NCBI GenBank assembly: GCA_011046415.1
Contig: DSAP01000111.1
Coordinates: 1 to 32,830 of the forward strand
Reading direction: 5' to 3'
Length of the DNA: 32,830 nucleotides
Origin: a bacterium
GTDB lineage: Bacteria > Zhuqueibacterota > QNDG01 > JABMRT01
Each line of letters starts with the position of its first letter. The stretch's first letter is position 1. Shown piece after piece: positions 1-10,022 of this stretch. The notes under the pieces were generated by a model. That model saw only the letters and a list, made by a program, of their open reading frames with translations. It did no database searches and was not told the DNA's origin. The position numbers were made by a program, and so were the translations under genes.

Positions 1-6
1 AATCTC

Positions 7-1209
7 ATGGCAAAGGCGAAATTTGAGCGTACCAAGGAGCATGTGAATATCGGTACGATCGGACATGTTGATCACGGCAAGACGACGCTGACGGCGGCGA
101 TCACGATGTATTTATCGAACAAGGGTCAGGCGTCGGTGAAGAAATACGACGAGATCGACAATGCGCCCGAGGAGAAGGCGCGCGGGATCACGATCAACAC
201 GGCACATGTGGAGTATGAGACGGGTAATCGTCATTATGCGCATGTTGACTGTCCGGGCCACGCGGATTACATCAAGAACATGATCACGGGCGCGGCACAG
301 ATGGACGGTGCGATACTGGTTGTGAGTGCGGCGGACGGTCCGATGCCCCAGACGCGCGAGCACATTTTATTGGCGCGTCAGGTGAATGTGCCTTCGGTCG
401 TGGTTTTTTTGAACAAGACGGATCAGGTTGATGATCCGGAGTTGATCGAGCTGGTCGAGTTGGAGTTGCGAGAGCTTTTATCGGTGTACGAGTTTCCGGG
501 AGACGAGATACCGATCATCCGTGGGAGCGCGTTGAAGGCGATGGAGAAGGGTGTTTCGGGAGATTTCAGCGGATCGGAGTGGGAGCCGATTCAGGCGTTG
601 CTGGATTCGGTGGACAGTTACATCCCGACGCCGGTACGCGACACGGACAAGCCGTTTTTGATGCCGGTCGAGGATGTTTTTTCGATCACGGGTCGGGGCA
701 CGGTGGGAACGGGTCGCATCGACCGGGGGAAGATCCACACGGGTGATTCGGTAGAGATCGTGGGTTTGGGGAGCGACATGAAGTCGACGGTGACGGGTGT
801 GGAGATGTTCCGAAAGATTTTGGACGAGGGTCAGGCTGGAGACAATGTGGGGTTGTTGCTTCGGGGCGTGGACAAGGAGAAGCTGACGCGTGGGATGGTT
901 GTTGCGAAGCCCGGGAGCATCACGCCTCATACGAAGTTCGAGGGACAGGTTTACGTGTTGAAGAAGGAAGAAGGGGGCCGCCACACGCCGTTTTTCGGGG
1001 GATATCGTCCCCAGTTTTACTTCAGGACGACGGACGTGACGGGATCGATCACGCTTCCTGAAGGTGTCGAGATGGTGATGCCCGGAGACAACATCAACAT
1101 GGCGGTTGAATTGATCGAGCCGATCGCGATGGAGGAGGGTCTCCGGTTCGCGATCCGCGAAGGCGGCCGGACGGTCGGCGCGGGCGTCGTCGGAAAAATA
1201 ATCGAATAA
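7..1209 (+). CDS. tuf: Elongation factor Tu
   Basis: EF-Tu is the GTPase that brings aminoacyl-tRNA to the ribosomal A site in the cytoplasm. The 400-residue product is full length for the family. It carries the P-loop GHVDHGKT near residue 19, the switch I segment [15 protein letters not shown], the DCPGH G3 motif and the NKTD G4 motif, followed by the two beta-barrel domains ending in [10 protein letters not shown]. It is the first gene of the block and lies 20 bp upstream of rpsJ, so cotranscription is likely; its own promoter is outside the window. The gene leans on G-ending codons (gcg, acg, ttg) more visibly than the ribosomal genes after it. Identification is essentially certain. Confidence 0.99.
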   Translation: MAKAKFERTKEHVNIGTIGHVDHGKTTLTAAITMYLSNKGQASVKKYDEIDNAPEEKARGITINTAHVEYETGNRHYAHVDCPGHADYIKNMITGAAQMDGAILVVSAADGPMPQTREHILLARQVNVPSVVVFLNKTDQVDDPELIELVELELRELLSVYEFPGDEIPIIRGSALKAMEKGVSGDFSGSEWEPIQALLDSVDSYIPTPVRDTDKPFLMPVEDVFSITGRGTVGTGRIDRGKIHTGDSVEIVGLGSDMKSTVTGVEMFRKILDEGQAGDNVGLLLRGVDKEKLTRGMVVAKPGSITPHTKFEGQVYVLKKEEGGRHTPFFGGYRPQFYFRTTDVTGSITLPEGVEMVMPGDNINMAVELIEPIAMEEGLRFAIREGGRTVGAGVVGKIIE

Positions 1210-1229
1210 GCGAGTCAGCTCGAGAGAGG

Positions 1230-1544
1230 GTGAAGGTGACAGGCCAGACAATTCGAATAAAGCTCAAAGCGTACGACCACACGTTGATTGACAAGTCGAC
1301 CGAGCGGATCGTGCGTACGGCCAAGAGTACGGGTGCGGCGATATCCGGACCGATTCCGCTTCCGATTAAACGGTCGGTGTATACGGTCCTGCGTTCACCG
1401 CATGTGGACAAGAAGTCCCGCGAGCAGTTTGAAACACGGATTCACAAGCGGTTGATCGATATTCTGAACGCGTCACCCAAAACCGTGGACGCGCTCATGA
1501 AGCTTGAACTCCCAGCGGGTGTGGACGTCGAGATAAAAGTTTGA
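1230..1544 (+). CDS. rpsJ: 30S ribosomal protein S10 (NusE)
   Basis: S10 is part of the 30S head and, as NusE, pairs with NusB in transcription antitermination. The 104-residue product matches the family length and shows the conserved segments [21 protein letters not shown] and [23 protein letters not shown]. The start is the GTG at 1230 behind a purine-rich GAGAGAGG; a second in-frame GTG at 1236 is possible and would remove two residues. It is the first ribosomal gene of the S10 cluster, between tuf and rplC. Confidence 0.98.
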   Translation: MKVTGQTIRIKLKAYDHTLIDKSTERIVRTAKSTGAAISGPIPLPIKRSVYTVLRSPHVDKKSREQFETRIHKRLIDILNASPKTVDALMKLELPAGVDVEIKV

Positions 1545-1563
1545 TGGAACATGGAGTGAATCA

Positions 1564-2178
1564 ATGCGTGGTCTTTTGGGTAAAAAAATAGGAATGACCC
1601 GGGTGTTTAATGAGGCCGGCCTGCCTGTCTGTGCGACGGTGATCGAAGCCGGCCCCTGCAAGGTGGTTCAGGTGAAGACCGAAGACAAAGACGGATACAA
1701 CGCCGTGCAGCTGGGTTTTCTGGAACAGATGGAGAAGCGTACGACCAAACCCCTGATCGGTCATTTCAAGAAGGCCGGCCTGTCTCCCCAGCGAATCCTG
1801 AAGGAATTCCGCGATTTTGAAGGAGAAGTCAAACAGGGCGACGATGTTTCCGTGCAGATTTTCTCGGCGGGGGAGCGGGTCAAGGTGACAGGCATCAGCA
1901 AGGGCAAGGGATTCACCGGCGTCATCAAACGCCATCATTTCAGGGGCGGCCCGAAGACTCACGGACAGTCAGATCGGCACCGTGCGCCCGGTTCAATCGG
2001 ACAGTCTGCCTATCCCAAAAGGGTATTCAAGGGGGTGCGTATGGCCGGACGTTCGGGTGTAGACCGCGTCACGATCCGGCATATGAGGGTTCTGAAGGTA
2101 ATTCCTGAGAAAAACTTGATTTTCGTTGAAGGCGCCGTACCCGGCGCAAGAAACGGATTATTGGAAATTCGGGCATAG
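1564..2178 (+). CDS. rplC: 50S ribosomal protein L3
   Basis: L3 binds 23S rRNA early in 50S assembly and sends a loop toward the peptidyl-transferase centre. The 204-residue product begins MRGLLGKKIGMTRVF and holds the family signature GKGFTGVIKRHHF followed by GGPKTHGQSDRHRAPGSIGQ. The length is normal. It is 19 bp downstream of rpsJ and 12 bp upstream of rplD, in the usual S10-cluster order. Confidence 0.99.
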   Translation: MRGLLGKKIGMTRVFNEAGLPVCATVIEAGPCKVVQVKTEDKDGYNAVQLGFLEQMEKRTTKPLIGHFKKAGLSPQRILKEFRDFEGEVKQGDDVSVQIFSAGERVKVTGISKGKGFTGVIKRHHFRGGPKTHGQSDRHRAPGSIGQSAYPKRVFKGVRMAGRSGVDRVTIRHMRVLKVIPEKNLIFVEGAVPGARNGLLEIRA

Positions 2179-2190
2179 CGAAGGACGGGT

Positions 2191-2826
2191 ATGGTTGTGA
2201 AACTCGATGTTTATCGTTTGGACGGGACTCCCTCCGGGGAGAAGCTGGAACTTCCGGCTAAGATTTTTGGAATCGAACCGAATGATCACGTCATCTGGCT
2301 GGCCGTCACGGCGGAGGAGGCGAACAACCGTCAAGGGACGGCAAAAGCCAAGACACGCAGCGAGGTCAGAGGAGGCGGGAGGAAACCCTGGAAGCAGAAA
2401 GGACGCGGCACCGCCCGCGCCGGCACAATCCGGTCTCCGTTGTGGGTCGGGGGCGGGCGTATTTTCGGGCCTGAACCTCGGACGTATGAAAAACGGATTC
2501 CTCAGAAAATGAAACAATTGGCCCGGCGTTCTGCACTTTCTTATCGTGCCAAGGATGCGCAAATCCGTCTCATCGAGGATTTTAATCTCGACGCGCCGAA
2601 AACAAAAACCATTCAGGATGTGTTAAACGCGCTGCAGGTCGCGGATCAGAAAGTGCTACTGCTGACGGCGACCGGAGACCGGAATATCTGGCTTTCGGGA
2701 CGCAATATTCCCATGCTGTCGATCCGGGGCGCCGATTCTTTCTCGACCCGTGATGTGCTGGGAGCCAGGATGCTTCTTATTCAAAAAAGCGCAGTGGACA
2801 AAATCAAAGAGGTGTTAGGCCAGTGA
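2191..2826 (+). CDS. rplD: 50S ribosomal protein L4
   Basis: L4 lines the nascent-peptide exit tunnel with an extended loop. That loop is visible as TRSEVRGGGRKPWKQKGRG around residues 55-75, followed by the helical domain. The 211-residue length is typical. An AAGGACGGG Shine-Dalgarno stretch precedes the ATG. The stop codon overlaps the GTG of rplW, so the two are probably translationally coupled. In E. coli L4 represses its own operon; nothing here shows whether that applies. Confidence 0.98.
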   Translation: MVVKLDVYRLDGTPSGEKLELPAKIFGIEPNDHVIWLAVTAEEANNRQGTAKAKTRSEVRGGGRKPWKQKGRGTARAGTIRSPLWVGGGRIFGPEPRTYEKRIPQKMKQLARRSALSYRAKDAQIRLIEDFNLDAPKTKTIQDVLNALQVADQKVLLLTATGDRNIWLSGRNIPMLSIRGADSFSTRDVLGARMLLIQKSAVDKIKEVLGQ

Positions 2827-3113
2827 AGGGTGAACGACACATCATCATCGCGCCGTTGATGACCGAGAAGATGTCCGCCTTGCAGGAAGATCAAAACAAG
2901 GTGGCGTTTGTGGTCGACAGGTCGGCCAACAAGATTGAAATCAAGAGGGCAGTAGAATCCCGCTTCAATGTGAAGATCGATAAGGTTTCAACCGTGAACA
3001 TGATGGGAAAAACCAAGAAGATGGGACGGTTTGAAGGCCGGAGATCGAACTGGAAAAAGGCGGTTGTTACACTCAAAGAAGGGTTCAAGATCGACTTTTT
3101 CGAAGGGAAATAG
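2823..3113 (+). CDS. rplW: 50S ribosomal protein L23
   Basis: L23 sits at the tunnel exit and is the docking site for trigger factor and SRP. The 96-residue product shows the conserved start [12 protein letters not shown], the central [15 protein letters not shown] and the tail [19 protein letters not shown]. Translation starts at a GTG that overlaps the rplD stop codon. Length and order are normal. Confidence 0.98.
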   Translation: MKGERHIIIAPLMTEKMSALQEDQNKVAFVVDRSANKIEIKRAVESRFNVKIDKVSTVNMMGKTKKMGRFEGRRSNWKKAVVTLKEGFKIDFFEGK

Positions 3114-3118
3114 TTTTT

Positions 3119-3943
3119 ATGCCGATTAAGACATACAGACCGGTTACACCGTCACAGCGGTATATGTCGGTTTCGACATTCGAAGAGATCACCAAGGGGA
3201 CTCCCGAGAAGTCCCTTTTAAAGCCGAATCCCAAGAAGTCCGGACGGAACAACACGGGAAGCGTGATGGTGCGCCGGCGAGGCGGTGGTCACAAGCGTCA
3301 CTACCGGATCATCGATTTCAAACGGGACAAGATCGGAATTCCCGCCAAGGTGTCGTCCATCGAGTATGATCCCAACCGCTCCGCACGGATTGCATTGCTA
3401 TTTTATGTGGACGGGGAAAAGCGGTATATCCTGGCTCCCGAGGGTCTCCGCGTCGGAGACACTTTGATGGCCGGTCCGGAGGCCGAGATCAGGGTCGGCA
3501 ACGTGCTGCCCATGAATAAGATTCCCCTGGGCACGGAAATCCACAATATCGAGCTGAAGCCGGGACGGGGGGGGCAAATTGTCCGTAGTGCCGGCGCCTC
3601 TGCGCAACTCATGGCGCGCGAGGGAAGTTATGCGACGATCAAGCTTCCGTCGGGTGAGGTGCGAATGGTTCGCCAGGCGTGTATGGCGACCATCGGTCAG
3701 GTGGGGAATGCCGATCACAGCAACGTGACCCTCGGTAAGGCCGGCCGTTCACGCTGGCTGGGCAGGCGCCCGAAAGTCCGCGGGGTGGTCATGAATCCAG
3801 TCGACCATCCGATGGGCGGCGGTGAAGGAAAATCCTCTGGCGGGCGTCATCCGACCACCCCTTGGGGAAAACCGACCAAAGGATACAAGACGCGTAAGAA
3901 ACGCAAGAAATCGAATGCACTCATTGTGAAACGTAGAAATTAG
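3119..3943 (+). CDS. rplB: 50S ribosomal protein L2
   Basis: L2 is a primary 23S rRNA-binding protein needed for subunit association and peptidyl-transferase activity. The 274-residue product starts [18 protein letters not shown] and carries the C-terminal signature [20 protein letters not shown], which includes the conserved histidine region near the catalytic centre, then a basic tail with [16 protein letters not shown]. Length is typical. It is 5 bp after rplW and 12 bp before rpsS. Confidence 0.99.
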   Translation: MPIKTYRPVTPSQRYMSVSTFEEITKGTPEKSLLKPNPKKSGRNNTGSVMVRRRGGGHKRHYRIIDFKRDKIGIPAKVSSIEYDPNRSARIALLFYVDGEKRYILAPEGLRVGDTLMAGPEAEIRVGNVLPMNKIPLGTEIHNIELKPGRGGQIVRSAGASAQLMAREGSYATIKLPSGEVRMVRQACMATIGQVGNADHSNVTLGKAGRSRWLGRRPKVRGVVMNPVDHPMGGGEGKSSGGRHPTTPWGKPTKGYKTRKKRKKSNALIVKRRN

Positions 3944-3955
3944 CGAGGAATCGGT

Positions 3956-4225
3956 ATGGCGCGTTCCGTCAAAAAGGGGCCTTATCTGGATCCCAAACTC
4001 GTGAGCAAGATCGAGGCTCTGAACAATACCCGTTCAAAGAAAGTGATCAAGACCTGGGCCAGAAGATGCACCATCCCCCCGGAGTTTGTGGGACATACCG
4101 TGGCGGTTCATAACGGGAACAAGTTCATCCCGGTTTTCATCACGGAGAATATGGTGGGGCATAAACTGGGTGAGTTCTCACCCACGCGCACCTATCGCGG
4201 GCACAGTGGCAGGAAAGAACGCTAA
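3956..4225 (+). CDS. rpsS: 30S ribosomal protein S19
   Basis: S19 forms a complex with S13 in the 30S head near the A and P sites. The 89-residue product begins [15 protein letters not shown] and contains the family signature [24 protein letters not shown], ending in [23 protein letters not shown] Shine-Dalgarno precedes the ATG. Order between rplB and rplV is the standard one. Confidence 0.99.
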   Translation: MARSVKKGPYLDPKLVSKIEALNNTRSKKVIKTWARRCTIPPEFVGHTVAVHNGNKFIPVFITENMVGHKLGEFSPTRTYRGHSGRKER

Positions 4226-4248
4226 TCAGGAGCGTGAAGGAGTCGATT

Positions 4249-4602
4249 GTGGCTGTTGAAGCAAAAGCAGTAGCGAGATACATCAAGATGTCGCCGCGCA
4301 AAGTGCGGCTGGTGGTCGATATGATCCGGGGAAAATCGGTGGAACAGGCCCTGAATGCGCTCCATTTCGTGCCGAAACACAGTTCCGTTCCCGTTGAGAA
4401 GGTGTTGCGTTCCGCCGTGGCCAATGCCCTCAACACCGATGCGGGATCGAAACTGAATCCCGAGGATCTGATGGTCAAGGAAATCCAGGTCGGGCCGGGT
4501 CCCACCATGCGCCGCTATAATCCGGGACCCCAGGGGCGTGCCATGCTGATCCGGAAACGATCGTGTCACATCTCCATAGTCGTTTCGGACAAGGTTTCTT
4601 AA
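4249..4602 (+). CDS. rplV: 50S ribosomal protein L22
   Basis: L22 sends a beta-hairpin into the exit tunnel. The product shows [19 protein letters not shown] at its start and the hairpin region [21 protein letters not shown] at its end. I place the start at the GTG at 4249 because AAGGAG lies about 7 bases upstream, giving 117 residues. An upstream in-frame GTG at 4234 is only one base from its AGGAG and would add five residues. The gene lies between rpsS and rpsC. Confidence 0.96.
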   Translation: MAVEAKAVARYIKMSPRKVRLVVDMIRGKSVEQALNALHFVPKHSSVPVEKVLRSAVANALNTDAGSKLNPEDLMVKEIQVGPGPTMRRYNPGPQGRAMLIRKRSCHISIVVSDKVS

Positions 4603-4622
4603 GGAATATTCAGGAGGATCAT

Positions 4623-5255
4623 TTGGGACAAAAAACCAATCCAATCGGATTTCGTCTGGGGATCAATCAATCGTGGCAGTCTCTGTGGTTTGACGAGAAG
4701 ACTTTTGCACAGAAGCTCAAAGAAGACCTGATGCTTCGAAAATATATCGACAACCGGTTGCCGGGAGCCGGTATATCGAAGGTTGAAATCAAGCGGACAC
4801 CGAAGCGGATCACCATGACGCTTCATACGGCGAGGCCTGGCATCGTCATCGGCAAAAAAGGCGCGGAGGTGGACAAACTCAAAGAAGAACTGCAGCGCCT
4901 GACGTCCAAGGAAGTGCAGCTCAACGTCCATGAGATCAAGCGTCCCGAACTGGATGCCGCCCTCGTGGCGGAGAATGTGGCCCGGCAGCTTGAATCGAAG
5001 GTGTCTTTCAGACGGGCGATGAAGCGGGCCATCACGTCGACCATGCGAATGGGCGCCGAGGGCGTACGCATCGCCTGTGCGGGACGGCTGGGCGGTGCCG
5101 AAATGGCCCGACGGGAGCAATACAAGGAAGGCCGGATTCCACTCCATACCCTGCGGGCCGACATCGATTATGCCACCAAAGTCGCCAACACGTCTTACGG
5201 GACAATCGGGGTCAAGGTCTGGATCTGCAAGGGAGAGGTCATCGGGGTCCGTTGA
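4623..5255 (+). CDS. rpsC: 30S ribosomal protein S3
   Basis: S3 lies at the mRNA entry channel of the 30S subunit. The product (210 residues) contains [13 protein letters not shown] at the start, a KH domain with the GxxG loop in [15 protein letters not shown], and the C-terminal motif [25 protein letters not shown] split across the S3-C domain. The start is a TTG at 4623, preceded by a strong AGGAGG at 7 bases spacing; the longer upstream reading frame has no family similarity and overlaps rplV. It sits between rplV and rplP. Confidence 0.97.
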   Translation: MGQKTNPIGFRLGINQSWQSLWFDEKTFAQKLKEDLMLRKYIDNRLPGAGISKVEIKRTPKRITMTLHTARPGIVIGKKGAEVDKLKEELQRLTSKEVQLNVHEIKRPELDAALVAENVARQLESKVSFRRAMKRAITSTMRMGAEGVRIACAGRLGGAEMARREQYKEGRIPLHTLRADIDYATKVANTSYGTIGVKVWICKGEVIGVR

Positions 5256-5301
5256 GGCGTGTCGGAAACCAGTTACTGAGATCGAGTAGGAGTTTTTTCT
5301 T

Positions 5302-5727
5302 ATGTTAATGCCGAAGAAGGTCAAGTGGAGGAAGCAGCAGCGCGGCCGGATGAAAGGGCCGGCGACACGGGGCGCAACCCTCTCGTTCGGTTCGTATGGC
5401 CTGAAAGCCCTCGAACCCAAATGGATCAACAGCAGACAGATCGAGGCGGCCCGCGTGGCGATCACCCGTCATGTGAAAAGAGGCGGGAAGCTTTGGATCC
5501 GGATTTTCCCTGACAAACCCGTTACCCAGAAACCCGCCGAGACCCGGATGGGCAAGGGCAAGGGAAGCCCCGAATTCTGGGTGGCGGTTGTCAAACCGGG
5601 ACGTATCCTGTTCGAACTGGAAGGGGTGCCGCCGGATGTGGCCAAGGATGCGATGCGACTGGCATCATACAAACTGCCGCTCAAGACCAAATTCGTGTCC
5701 GTCGTTGAAGGAGAAACAGACGCATGA
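5302..5727 (+). CDS. rplP: 50S ribosomal protein L16
   Basis: L16 helps position the A-site tRNA on the 50S subunit. The 141-residue product begins [19 protein letters not shown] and contains the conserved [27 protein letters not shown] segment (read here in two parts) and [19 protein letters not shown] lies 9 bases before the ATG at 5302; an ATG at 5308 (MPKKVKW) is the alternative. The stop overlaps the rpmC start as ATGA, which suggests translational coupling. Confidence 0.98.
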   Translation: MLMPKKVKWRKQQRGRMKGPATRGATLSFGSYGLKALEPKWINSRQIEAARVAITRHVKRGGKLWIRIFPDKPVTQKPAETRMGKGKGSPEFWVAVVKPGRILFELEGVPPDVAKDAMRLASYKLPLKTKFVSVVEGETDA

Positions 5728-5939
5728 TCAAAATCGAAGAACTCCGACAATTGTCTTTGGATGAAATCCGGGTCCGTCTGCAGGATGCCGAAGAAGAATT
5801 GACCAATCTGCGGTTCCAGCTGGCGTTGCACCAGCTCGACAATCCGCTGAAGGTCCGCTTTTTGAAGCGCGATATCGCAAGGCTGAAAACGGTGATCCGG
5901 GAATACGAAATGGGTATCCGGACGGAAGTCAAAGCATAG
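5724..5939 (+). CDS. rpmC: 50S ribosomal protein L29
   Basis: L29 is a small two-helix protein at the tunnel exit next to L23. The 71-residue product has the family pattern of an N-terminal helix ([16 protein letters not shown]), the middle motif [18 protein letters not shown] and the basic helix [16 protein letters not shown]. The ATG overlaps the stop of rplP and has GAAGGAGAAA upstream. Length is typical. Confidence 0.97.
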   Translation: MIKIEELRQLSLDEIRVRLQDAEEELTNLRFQLALHQLDNPLKVRFLKRDIARLKTVIREYEMGIRTEVKA

Positions 5940-5947
5940 AAGGCAGG

Positions 5948-6217
5948 ATGCGAAAGATGACAGAACGGTCTAAACGAAAAAAAGATTTCGTGGGTCTTGT
6001 AGTCAGCAACAAGATGGAAAAATCCATCGTGGTTTCGGTGGAGCGGCAGATTCGTCATCCGCTGTACAAGAAATACGTCAAGAGGACATCGAAATTCATG
6101 GCGCATGACGAACAAAACAGTTGCTCGGTCGGGGATACGGTCCGGATCATGGAAATGCGGCCGCTTTCCCGAAAGAAACGCTGGCGTCTCGTGGAAATCC
6201 TGGAAAAAGCGAAGTGA
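5948..6217 (+). CDS. rpsQ: 30S ribosomal protein S17
   Basis: S17 is a primary 16S rRNA-binding protein with an OB fold. The 89-residue product contains [39 protein letters not shown] and the signature [20 protein letters not shown]. The ATG at 5948 follows AAGGCAGG closely; the ATG at 5957 (MTERSKRK) is an alternative start. It lies 8 bp after rpmC and 24 bp before rplN. Confidence 0.98.
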   Translation: MRKMTERSKRKKDFVGLVVSNKMEKSIVVSVERQIRHPLYKKYVKRTSKFMAHDEQNSCSVGDTVRIMEMRPLSRKKRWRLVEILEKAK

Positions 6218-6241
6218 TTTGCGTTTTGGAATGAGGGGAAG

Positions 6242-6610
6242 ATGATTCAGCAAGAGACGAAACTCAATGTGGCCGACAATACAGGGGCTAAACGCGTCCA
6301 GTGCATCAGGGTCCTGGGCGGTTCAAAACGGCGATACGGCAGTGTGGGCGATGTCATTGTGGTGTCGGTAAAAAACGCCTCGCCCGGCGGAAACGTGAAG
6401 AAAGGTGAAGTCAGCAAAGCGGTGATTGTCCGCACCCGGAAGGAAGTGAGCCGGCAGGACGGATCCTATGTCCGGTTCGATGACAATGCCGTCGTCCTGA
6501 TCAACGAACAGGGTGAACCCAAGGGTACCCGTATTTTCGGACCTGTCGCCAGGGAATTGCGCGAGAAACAATTCATGAAAATCGTTTCACTCGCCCCGGA
6601 AGTCCTCTAA
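6242..6610 (+). CDS. rplN: 50S ribosomal protein L14
   Basis: L14 contributes to the inter-subunit surface of the 50S subunit. The 122-residue product starts [18 protein letters not shown], has the signature [21 protein letters not shown] (seen in two parts) and ends with [25 protein letters not shown], all standard. GAGGGGAAG precedes the ATG. Length is exactly the usual 122. Confidence 0.99.
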   Translation: MIQQETKLNVADNTGAKRVQCIRVLGGSKRRYGSVGDVIVVSVKNASPGGNVKKGEVSKAVIVRTRKEVSRQDGSYVRFDDNAVVLINEQGEPKGTRIFGPVARELREKQFMKIVSLAPEVL

Positions 6611-6629
6611 GGTTGTGGAGAATGGATTT

Positions 6630-6950
6630 ATGAAGATCATGAAAAACGACACAGTGCTTGTGATATCGGGAAATTATAAAGGGATGAAAGGAAAGGTCCT
6701 CAAAGTGTTTCCGAAACAGCAGCGGATCATCGTCGAGGGCGTCAATTTCATCAAGAGGCATACGCGCCGGAGCCAGAAAAATCCCCAGGGCGGAATCGTG
6801 GAGAAGGAGGCCCCGATACACGCTTCCAACGCCATGGTGATTTGCCCCAAATGCGACACGCCGTCACGGATCGGGCGTCAGCCTCTTTCGGACGGGAAAA
6901 AGATCCGGATTTGCAAGAATTGTCATGAAATGCAGGCGACCTCTTCGTGA
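6630..6950 (+). CDS. rplX: 50S ribosomal protein L24
   Basis: L24 initiates 50S assembly by binding domain I of 23S rRNA. The product holds a KOW motif at [18 protein letters not shown], then [26 protein letters not shown], and a C-terminal zinc-ribbon pair (CPKC and CKNC). The ATG at 6630 has GGAG 9 bases upstream and gives 106 residues, matching the family; a GTG at 6615 would add five residues but has no good Shine-Dalgarno. Confidence 0.97.
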   Translation: MKIMKNDTVLVISGNYKGMKGKVLKVFPKQQRIIVEGVNFIKRHTRRSQKNPQGGIVEKEAPIHASNAMVICPKCDTPSRIGRQPLSDGKKIRICKNCHEMQATSS

Positions 6951-6976
6951 GAGCCGAAACAGGAGACAACGTTTTA

Positions 6977-7546
6977 ATGGCCGAGAAGAAAGAAACACCC
7001 AGGTTGTGGCTCAAGTACCGGGATGAAATCGTGCCGCAATTGAAGGAACGGTTTGCATACAAGAACATCATGCAGGTTCCAAGAATCGAGAAAATATCCG
7101 TCAATATCGGTGTTGGTGAGGCTACCCAGGACGCCAAATTTCTGGAAGGTGCCGTGAACGATCTGACCGCCATAGCGGGCCAGAAGGCCGTAGTCACCCG
7201 GGCGAAGAAATCCATCTCGAATTTCAAGCTGAGAGCCGGGATGCCCATCGGCTGCCGGGTGACGCTCAGGGGTGAACGCATGTACGAATTCCTGGATCGG
7301 TTGATCAGCCTGGCCATGCCCCGCGTACGGGATTTTCGCGGCGTGAAAGACAGCGGCTTCGACGGACGGGGGAATTTCACCCTGGGAATCCGTGAACAGA
7401 TTGTGTTTCCGGAGATCAATTACGATAAGGTGGTCAAGATACGCGGACTCAATATCACAATCGTCACCACCGCAGAGACAGATGAAGAGGCATACGAACT
7501 GTTGAAGCAGTTCGGCATGCCGTTCCAGAAGCGGAATGCAGCATAG
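6977..7546 (+). CDS. rplE: 50S ribosomal protein L5
   Basis: L5 belongs to the 5S rRNA particle of the 50S subunit together with L18. The product (189 residues) shows [23 protein letters not shown], the [22 protein letters not shown] motif (seen as two halves) and the end LLKQFGMPF. The ATG at 6977 has AGGAGA about 10 bases upstream. An in-frame GTG at 6947 overlaps the end of rplX but adds ten residues with no family similarity. Order rplX-rplE-rpsN is standard. Confidence 0.97.
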   Translation: MAEKKETPRLWLKYRDEIVPQLKERFAYKNIMQVPRIEKISVNIGVGEATQDAKFLEGAVNDLTAIAGQKAVVTRAKKSISNFKLRAGMPIGCRVTLRGERMYEFLDRLISLAMPRVRDFRGVKDSGFDGRGNFTLGIREQIVFPEINYDKVVKIRGLNITIVTTAETDEEAYELLKQFGMPFQKRNAA

Positions 7547-7573
7547 TCAGCGATACTATTGAAGGAGCTCTTC

Positions 7574-7759
7574 GTGGCAAAGAAAGCACTCATTGTCAAG
7601 GCGCAAAAAAAAACCAAGTTCGGAGTCAGGGGATATCACCGTTGCGGTCGGTGTGGACGTCCGAGGGCATATATGCGGAAATTTGATTTGTGCCGGATCT
7701 GTTTTCGCGAGTTGGCGTTGCGGGGTGAAATCCCCGGGGTGAAAAAATCAAGCTGGTAA
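7574..7759 (+). CDS. rpsN: 30S ribosomal protein S14, zinc-binding type (type Z)
   Basis: S14 is a late-assembling protein of the 30S head. The 61-residue product is the short zinc-binding form: it shows a complete CX2C-X12-CX2C motif (CGRC ... CRIC) and ends IPGVKKSSW, typical of type Z. The start is the GTG at 7574 with AAGGAG about 8 bases upstream; a TTG at 7559 would add five residues and use part of that Shine-Dalgarno as coding. Two-subunit context between rplE and rpsH is standard. Confidence 0.97.
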   Translation: MAKKALIVKAQKKTKFGVRGYHRCGRCGRPRAYMRKFDLCRICFRELALRGEIPGVKKSSW

Positions 7760-7793
7760 GGTATTCATTCCAGGAGATCAGGAGATCGTATCT

Positions 7794-8192
7794 ATGTCTT
7801 TGACAGATCCCATTGCAGATTATCTAACACGGATCCGGAATGCCTGTATGGCCAAACACAGCAAGGTCGATGTGCCGGCATCCCGGTTGCTGAAACAGGT
7901 TACCCAGATCCTTATGGAAGAGGGATATATCCGGAATTTCACGATGGTCGACGACTCCCGGCAGGGAATCATCCGGATCTATCTGAAGTACGATCCCGAT
8001 AAGAAACCGGTGATCGAGGGACTTGAACGGGTGAGCCGTCCCGGATTTCGCCGATATGCGGGCGTGAAGGATATCCCCCGTGTGCTGAATGGCTTCGGGA
8101 TCGCCATTTTGTCGACCCCGCAGGGATTGATGACCGATAAGAAGGCGCGCAAGGCATCGGTCGGCGGCGAAGTACTTTGTCATGTCTGGTGA
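7794..8192 (+). CDS. rpsH: 30S ribosomal protein S8
   Basis: S8 binds the central domain of 16S rRNA and, in E. coli, represses the spc operon. The 132-residue product begins MSLTDPIADYLTRIRNACMAKH and ends with ILSTPQGLMTDKKARKASVGGEVLCHVW, whose STPQGLMTDKKA core is the family signature. Repeated AGGAGA purine stretches precede the ATG. About 100 bp follow before rplF, in which I see no gene or structure. Confidence 0.99.
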   Translation: MSLTDPIADYLTRIRNACMAKHSKVDVPASRLLKQVTQILMEEGYIRNFTMVDDSRQGIIRIYLKYDPDKKPVIEGLERVSRPGFRRYAGVKDIPRVLNGFGIAILSTPQGLMTDKKARKASVGGEVLCHVW

Positions 8193-8293
8193 CCGATCAT
8201 GCTTGTGGAAGCCGGCATAAATATCCAGAATGCGCGCTTTGACGTTCCGGTGTCACGGAACGGGAAAGAACCATATTTTCAAGGGAGAATTCA

Positions 8294-8830
8294 TTGTCAC
8301 GCGTAGGCAGATTACCTGTTGATATCCCTGAAGGGATTTCGGTTGAGAAACAGGGCGACGTTCTTGTGGTCAGCGGCCAGAAGGGACAGCTGAAACAGAA
8401 AATACACCCTGATGTGAACCTCAAGATTGAGCCGGGCCGTGTGATCGTCGAACCGGCCGGAGACAGCGGGCGCCAGCGTTCCCTGCATGGGCTCATGCGG
8501 GGCCTGGTGAATAACATGGTCGTCGGCCTGACAGAGGGTTACATCCGCAGTCTTGAAATCGTCGGGGTCGGGTACCGGGCTGAGAAAAAAGGGAATGCCC
8601 TGGTACTGCAACTGGGATTCTCGCATCCCATCTATTTCGTCCCTCCGGAGGGGATCACGATCGATCTGCCGGCCGCCACACAAATCGAGGTGAAGGGGAT
8701 CGATAAGCATCTGGTCGGTCAGGTGGCCGCCAAGATACGCTCTTTCCGCCCGCCCGAACCCTATAAAGGGAAAGGCATCCGGTATGCGGGAGAGCATGTC
8801 CGGCGGAAAGCCGGCAAGGCCACGGCATAA
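8294..8830 (+). CDS. rplF: 50S ribosomal protein L6
   Basis: L6 lies near the factor-binding site of the 50S subunit. The 178-residue product starts SRVGRLPVDIPEGISV and has the duplicated L6 fold with the C-terminal signature RPPEPYKGKGIRYAGEHVRRKAGK. The start is a TTG at 8294 preceded by AGGGAGAA. Length is typical. It follows a 101-bp gap after rpsH, the longest gap in the superoperon. Confidence 0.98.
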   Translation: MSRVGRLPVDIPEGISVEKQGDVLVVSGQKGQLKQKIHPDVNLKIEPGRVIVEPAGDSGRQRSLHGLMRGLVNNMVVGLTEGYIRSLEIVGVGYRAEKKGNALVLQLGFSHPIYFVPPEGITIDLPAATQIEVKGIDKHLVGQVAAKIRSFRPPEPYKGKGIRYAGEHVRRKAGKATA

Positions 8831-8872
8831 TTCAATCCAATCAGGACAGGTGTTATACAAGGGTGAGACAAA

Positions 8873-9247
8873 ATGAGTAATTTGGCACTAAAAAGGAAGA
8901 TCCGACGCGAGAAAATCAAACGGCGGATTCATAAAAAAATTCAGGGAACGGCGGAACGTCCCCGACTCGTGGTTTTTCGCAGCCTGAAATCGATTTACGC
9001 CCAATTGGTGGATGATTCCAGCCACCGGACCCTGGCCGCGGTTTCCAGCCTGTCCAAGGCCGATAGCCCGAAGACAAAAAAAGCCGGGGGGAAAATCGAT
9101 TCGGCCAAGGGAGTCGGTCAGGCGATCGGGGAAGCGGCCAAGAAACTGGGTGTTTCCGAGGTCGTTTTCGATCGCAACGGATATCTTTACCATGGGCGCG
9201 TCAAGGCACTGGCCGAAGGCGCACGAGAAGCCGGTTTGAAATTCTAA
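8873..9247 (+). CDS. rplR: 50S ribosomal protein L18
   Basis: L18 binds 5S rRNA and links it to 23S rRNA. The 124-residue product has the basic N-terminus ([19 protein letters not shown]), [20 protein letters not shown] and the C-terminal signature [23 protein letters not shown] in two parts. Length and position between rplF and rpsE are normal. Confidence 0.98.
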   Translation: MSNLALKRKIRREKIKRRIHKKIQGTAERPRLVVFRSLKSIYAQLVDDSSHRTLAAVSSLSKADSPKTKKAGGKIDSAKGVGQAIGEAAKKLGVSEVVFDRNGYLYHGRVKALAEGAREAGLKF

Positions 9248-9296
9248 GCCCGTCACATTCGGGACGAACACGTATATCAAGAAAAAGTCGGAGAAT

Positions 9297-9800
9297 ATGT
9301 TGGAAAAAATCAATCCTGGTGAATTCGACTTGAAAGAGCGCGTCGTGAACATCAATCGCGTGGCCAAGGTGGTCAAGGGCGGACGACGCTTCAGTTTCAA
9401 TGCGATTGTGGTGGTCGGAGACGGAAAAGGACATGTCGGTATCGGAATGGGCAAGGCGAATGAGTTGACCAGCGCCATTTCAAAGGGGTCTGAAAACGCC
9501 AAAAAGAATCTGGTGCGTGTTCCCATCCTGAATGGAACGATTCCGCATTCGATCATATCCAAATACGGCGCAGGTAAAGTTCTTTTGAAACCGGCGTCAC
9601 CCGGTACCGGCGTCATCGCAGGCGGTCCGGTGCGCGCGGTGGTGGAGGCCGCGGGGATACAAAATATCCTGACAAAATCCCTGGGGTCGACGAATCCCCA
9701 CAATCTGGTGAAAGCCACCATGAAAGGACTGCTCGATATCAAAGACGGCATGATGGTCGCCCGCAGACGCGACAAGCGCCTCATGGAAATTTTTCAATAG
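9297..9800 (+). CDS. rpsE: 30S ribosomal protein S5
   Basis: S5 is a decoding-fidelity protein at the back of the 30S subunit. The 167-residue product contains the double-stranded RNA-binding-like N-terminal domain with [16 protein letters not shown]-type sequence (here [19 protein letters not shown]), [17 protein letters not shown], and the C-terminal [28 protein letters not shown] precedes the ATG. Length is typical. Confidence 0.99.
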   Translation: MLEKINPGEFDLKERVVNINRVAKVVKGGRRFSFNAIVVVGDGKGHVGIGMGKANELTSAISKGSENAKKNLVRVPILNGTIPHSIISKYGAGKVLLKPASPGTGVIAGGPVRAVVEAAGIQNILTKSLGSTNPHNLVKATMKGLLDIKDGMMVARRRDKRLMEIFQ

Positions 9801-9813
9801 ATGAGGACGGATC

Positions 9814-9996
9814 ATGGGAAAGCTCAAGATAACACAGGTTCGAAGCACCATTAAACGGGTCGAAAAACAGAAGCGGACCATGCGGGCACTCGGTTTGCGC
9901 AGACTGCATCAGAGCGTGATTCAACCCGACAATCCACAGGTTCGCGGCATGGTTTTTCAGGTGAAACATCTGGTCGAGATCGAAGAACTTCAATAA
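9814..9996 (+). CDS. rpmD: 50S ribosomal protein L30
   Basis: L30 is a small non-universal 50S protein. The 60-residue product has the family core KITQVRSTIKRVEKQKRTMR, ALGLRRLHQSV, and ends VKHLVEIEELQ. It lies between rpsE and rplO as in most spc operons. Confidence 0.97.
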   Translation: MGKLKITQVRSTIKRVEKQKRTMRALGLRRLHQSVIQPDNPQVRGMVFQVKHLVEIEELQ

Positions 9997-10022
9997 TTTT
10001 GACAGGACGGTTTGAGGCACAC

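Noticed and set aside
8193-8293. Extra small gene or leader between rpsH and rplF
   Set aside because: No open frame with a ribosome-binding site and no clear hairpin or terminator in the 101-bp gap.
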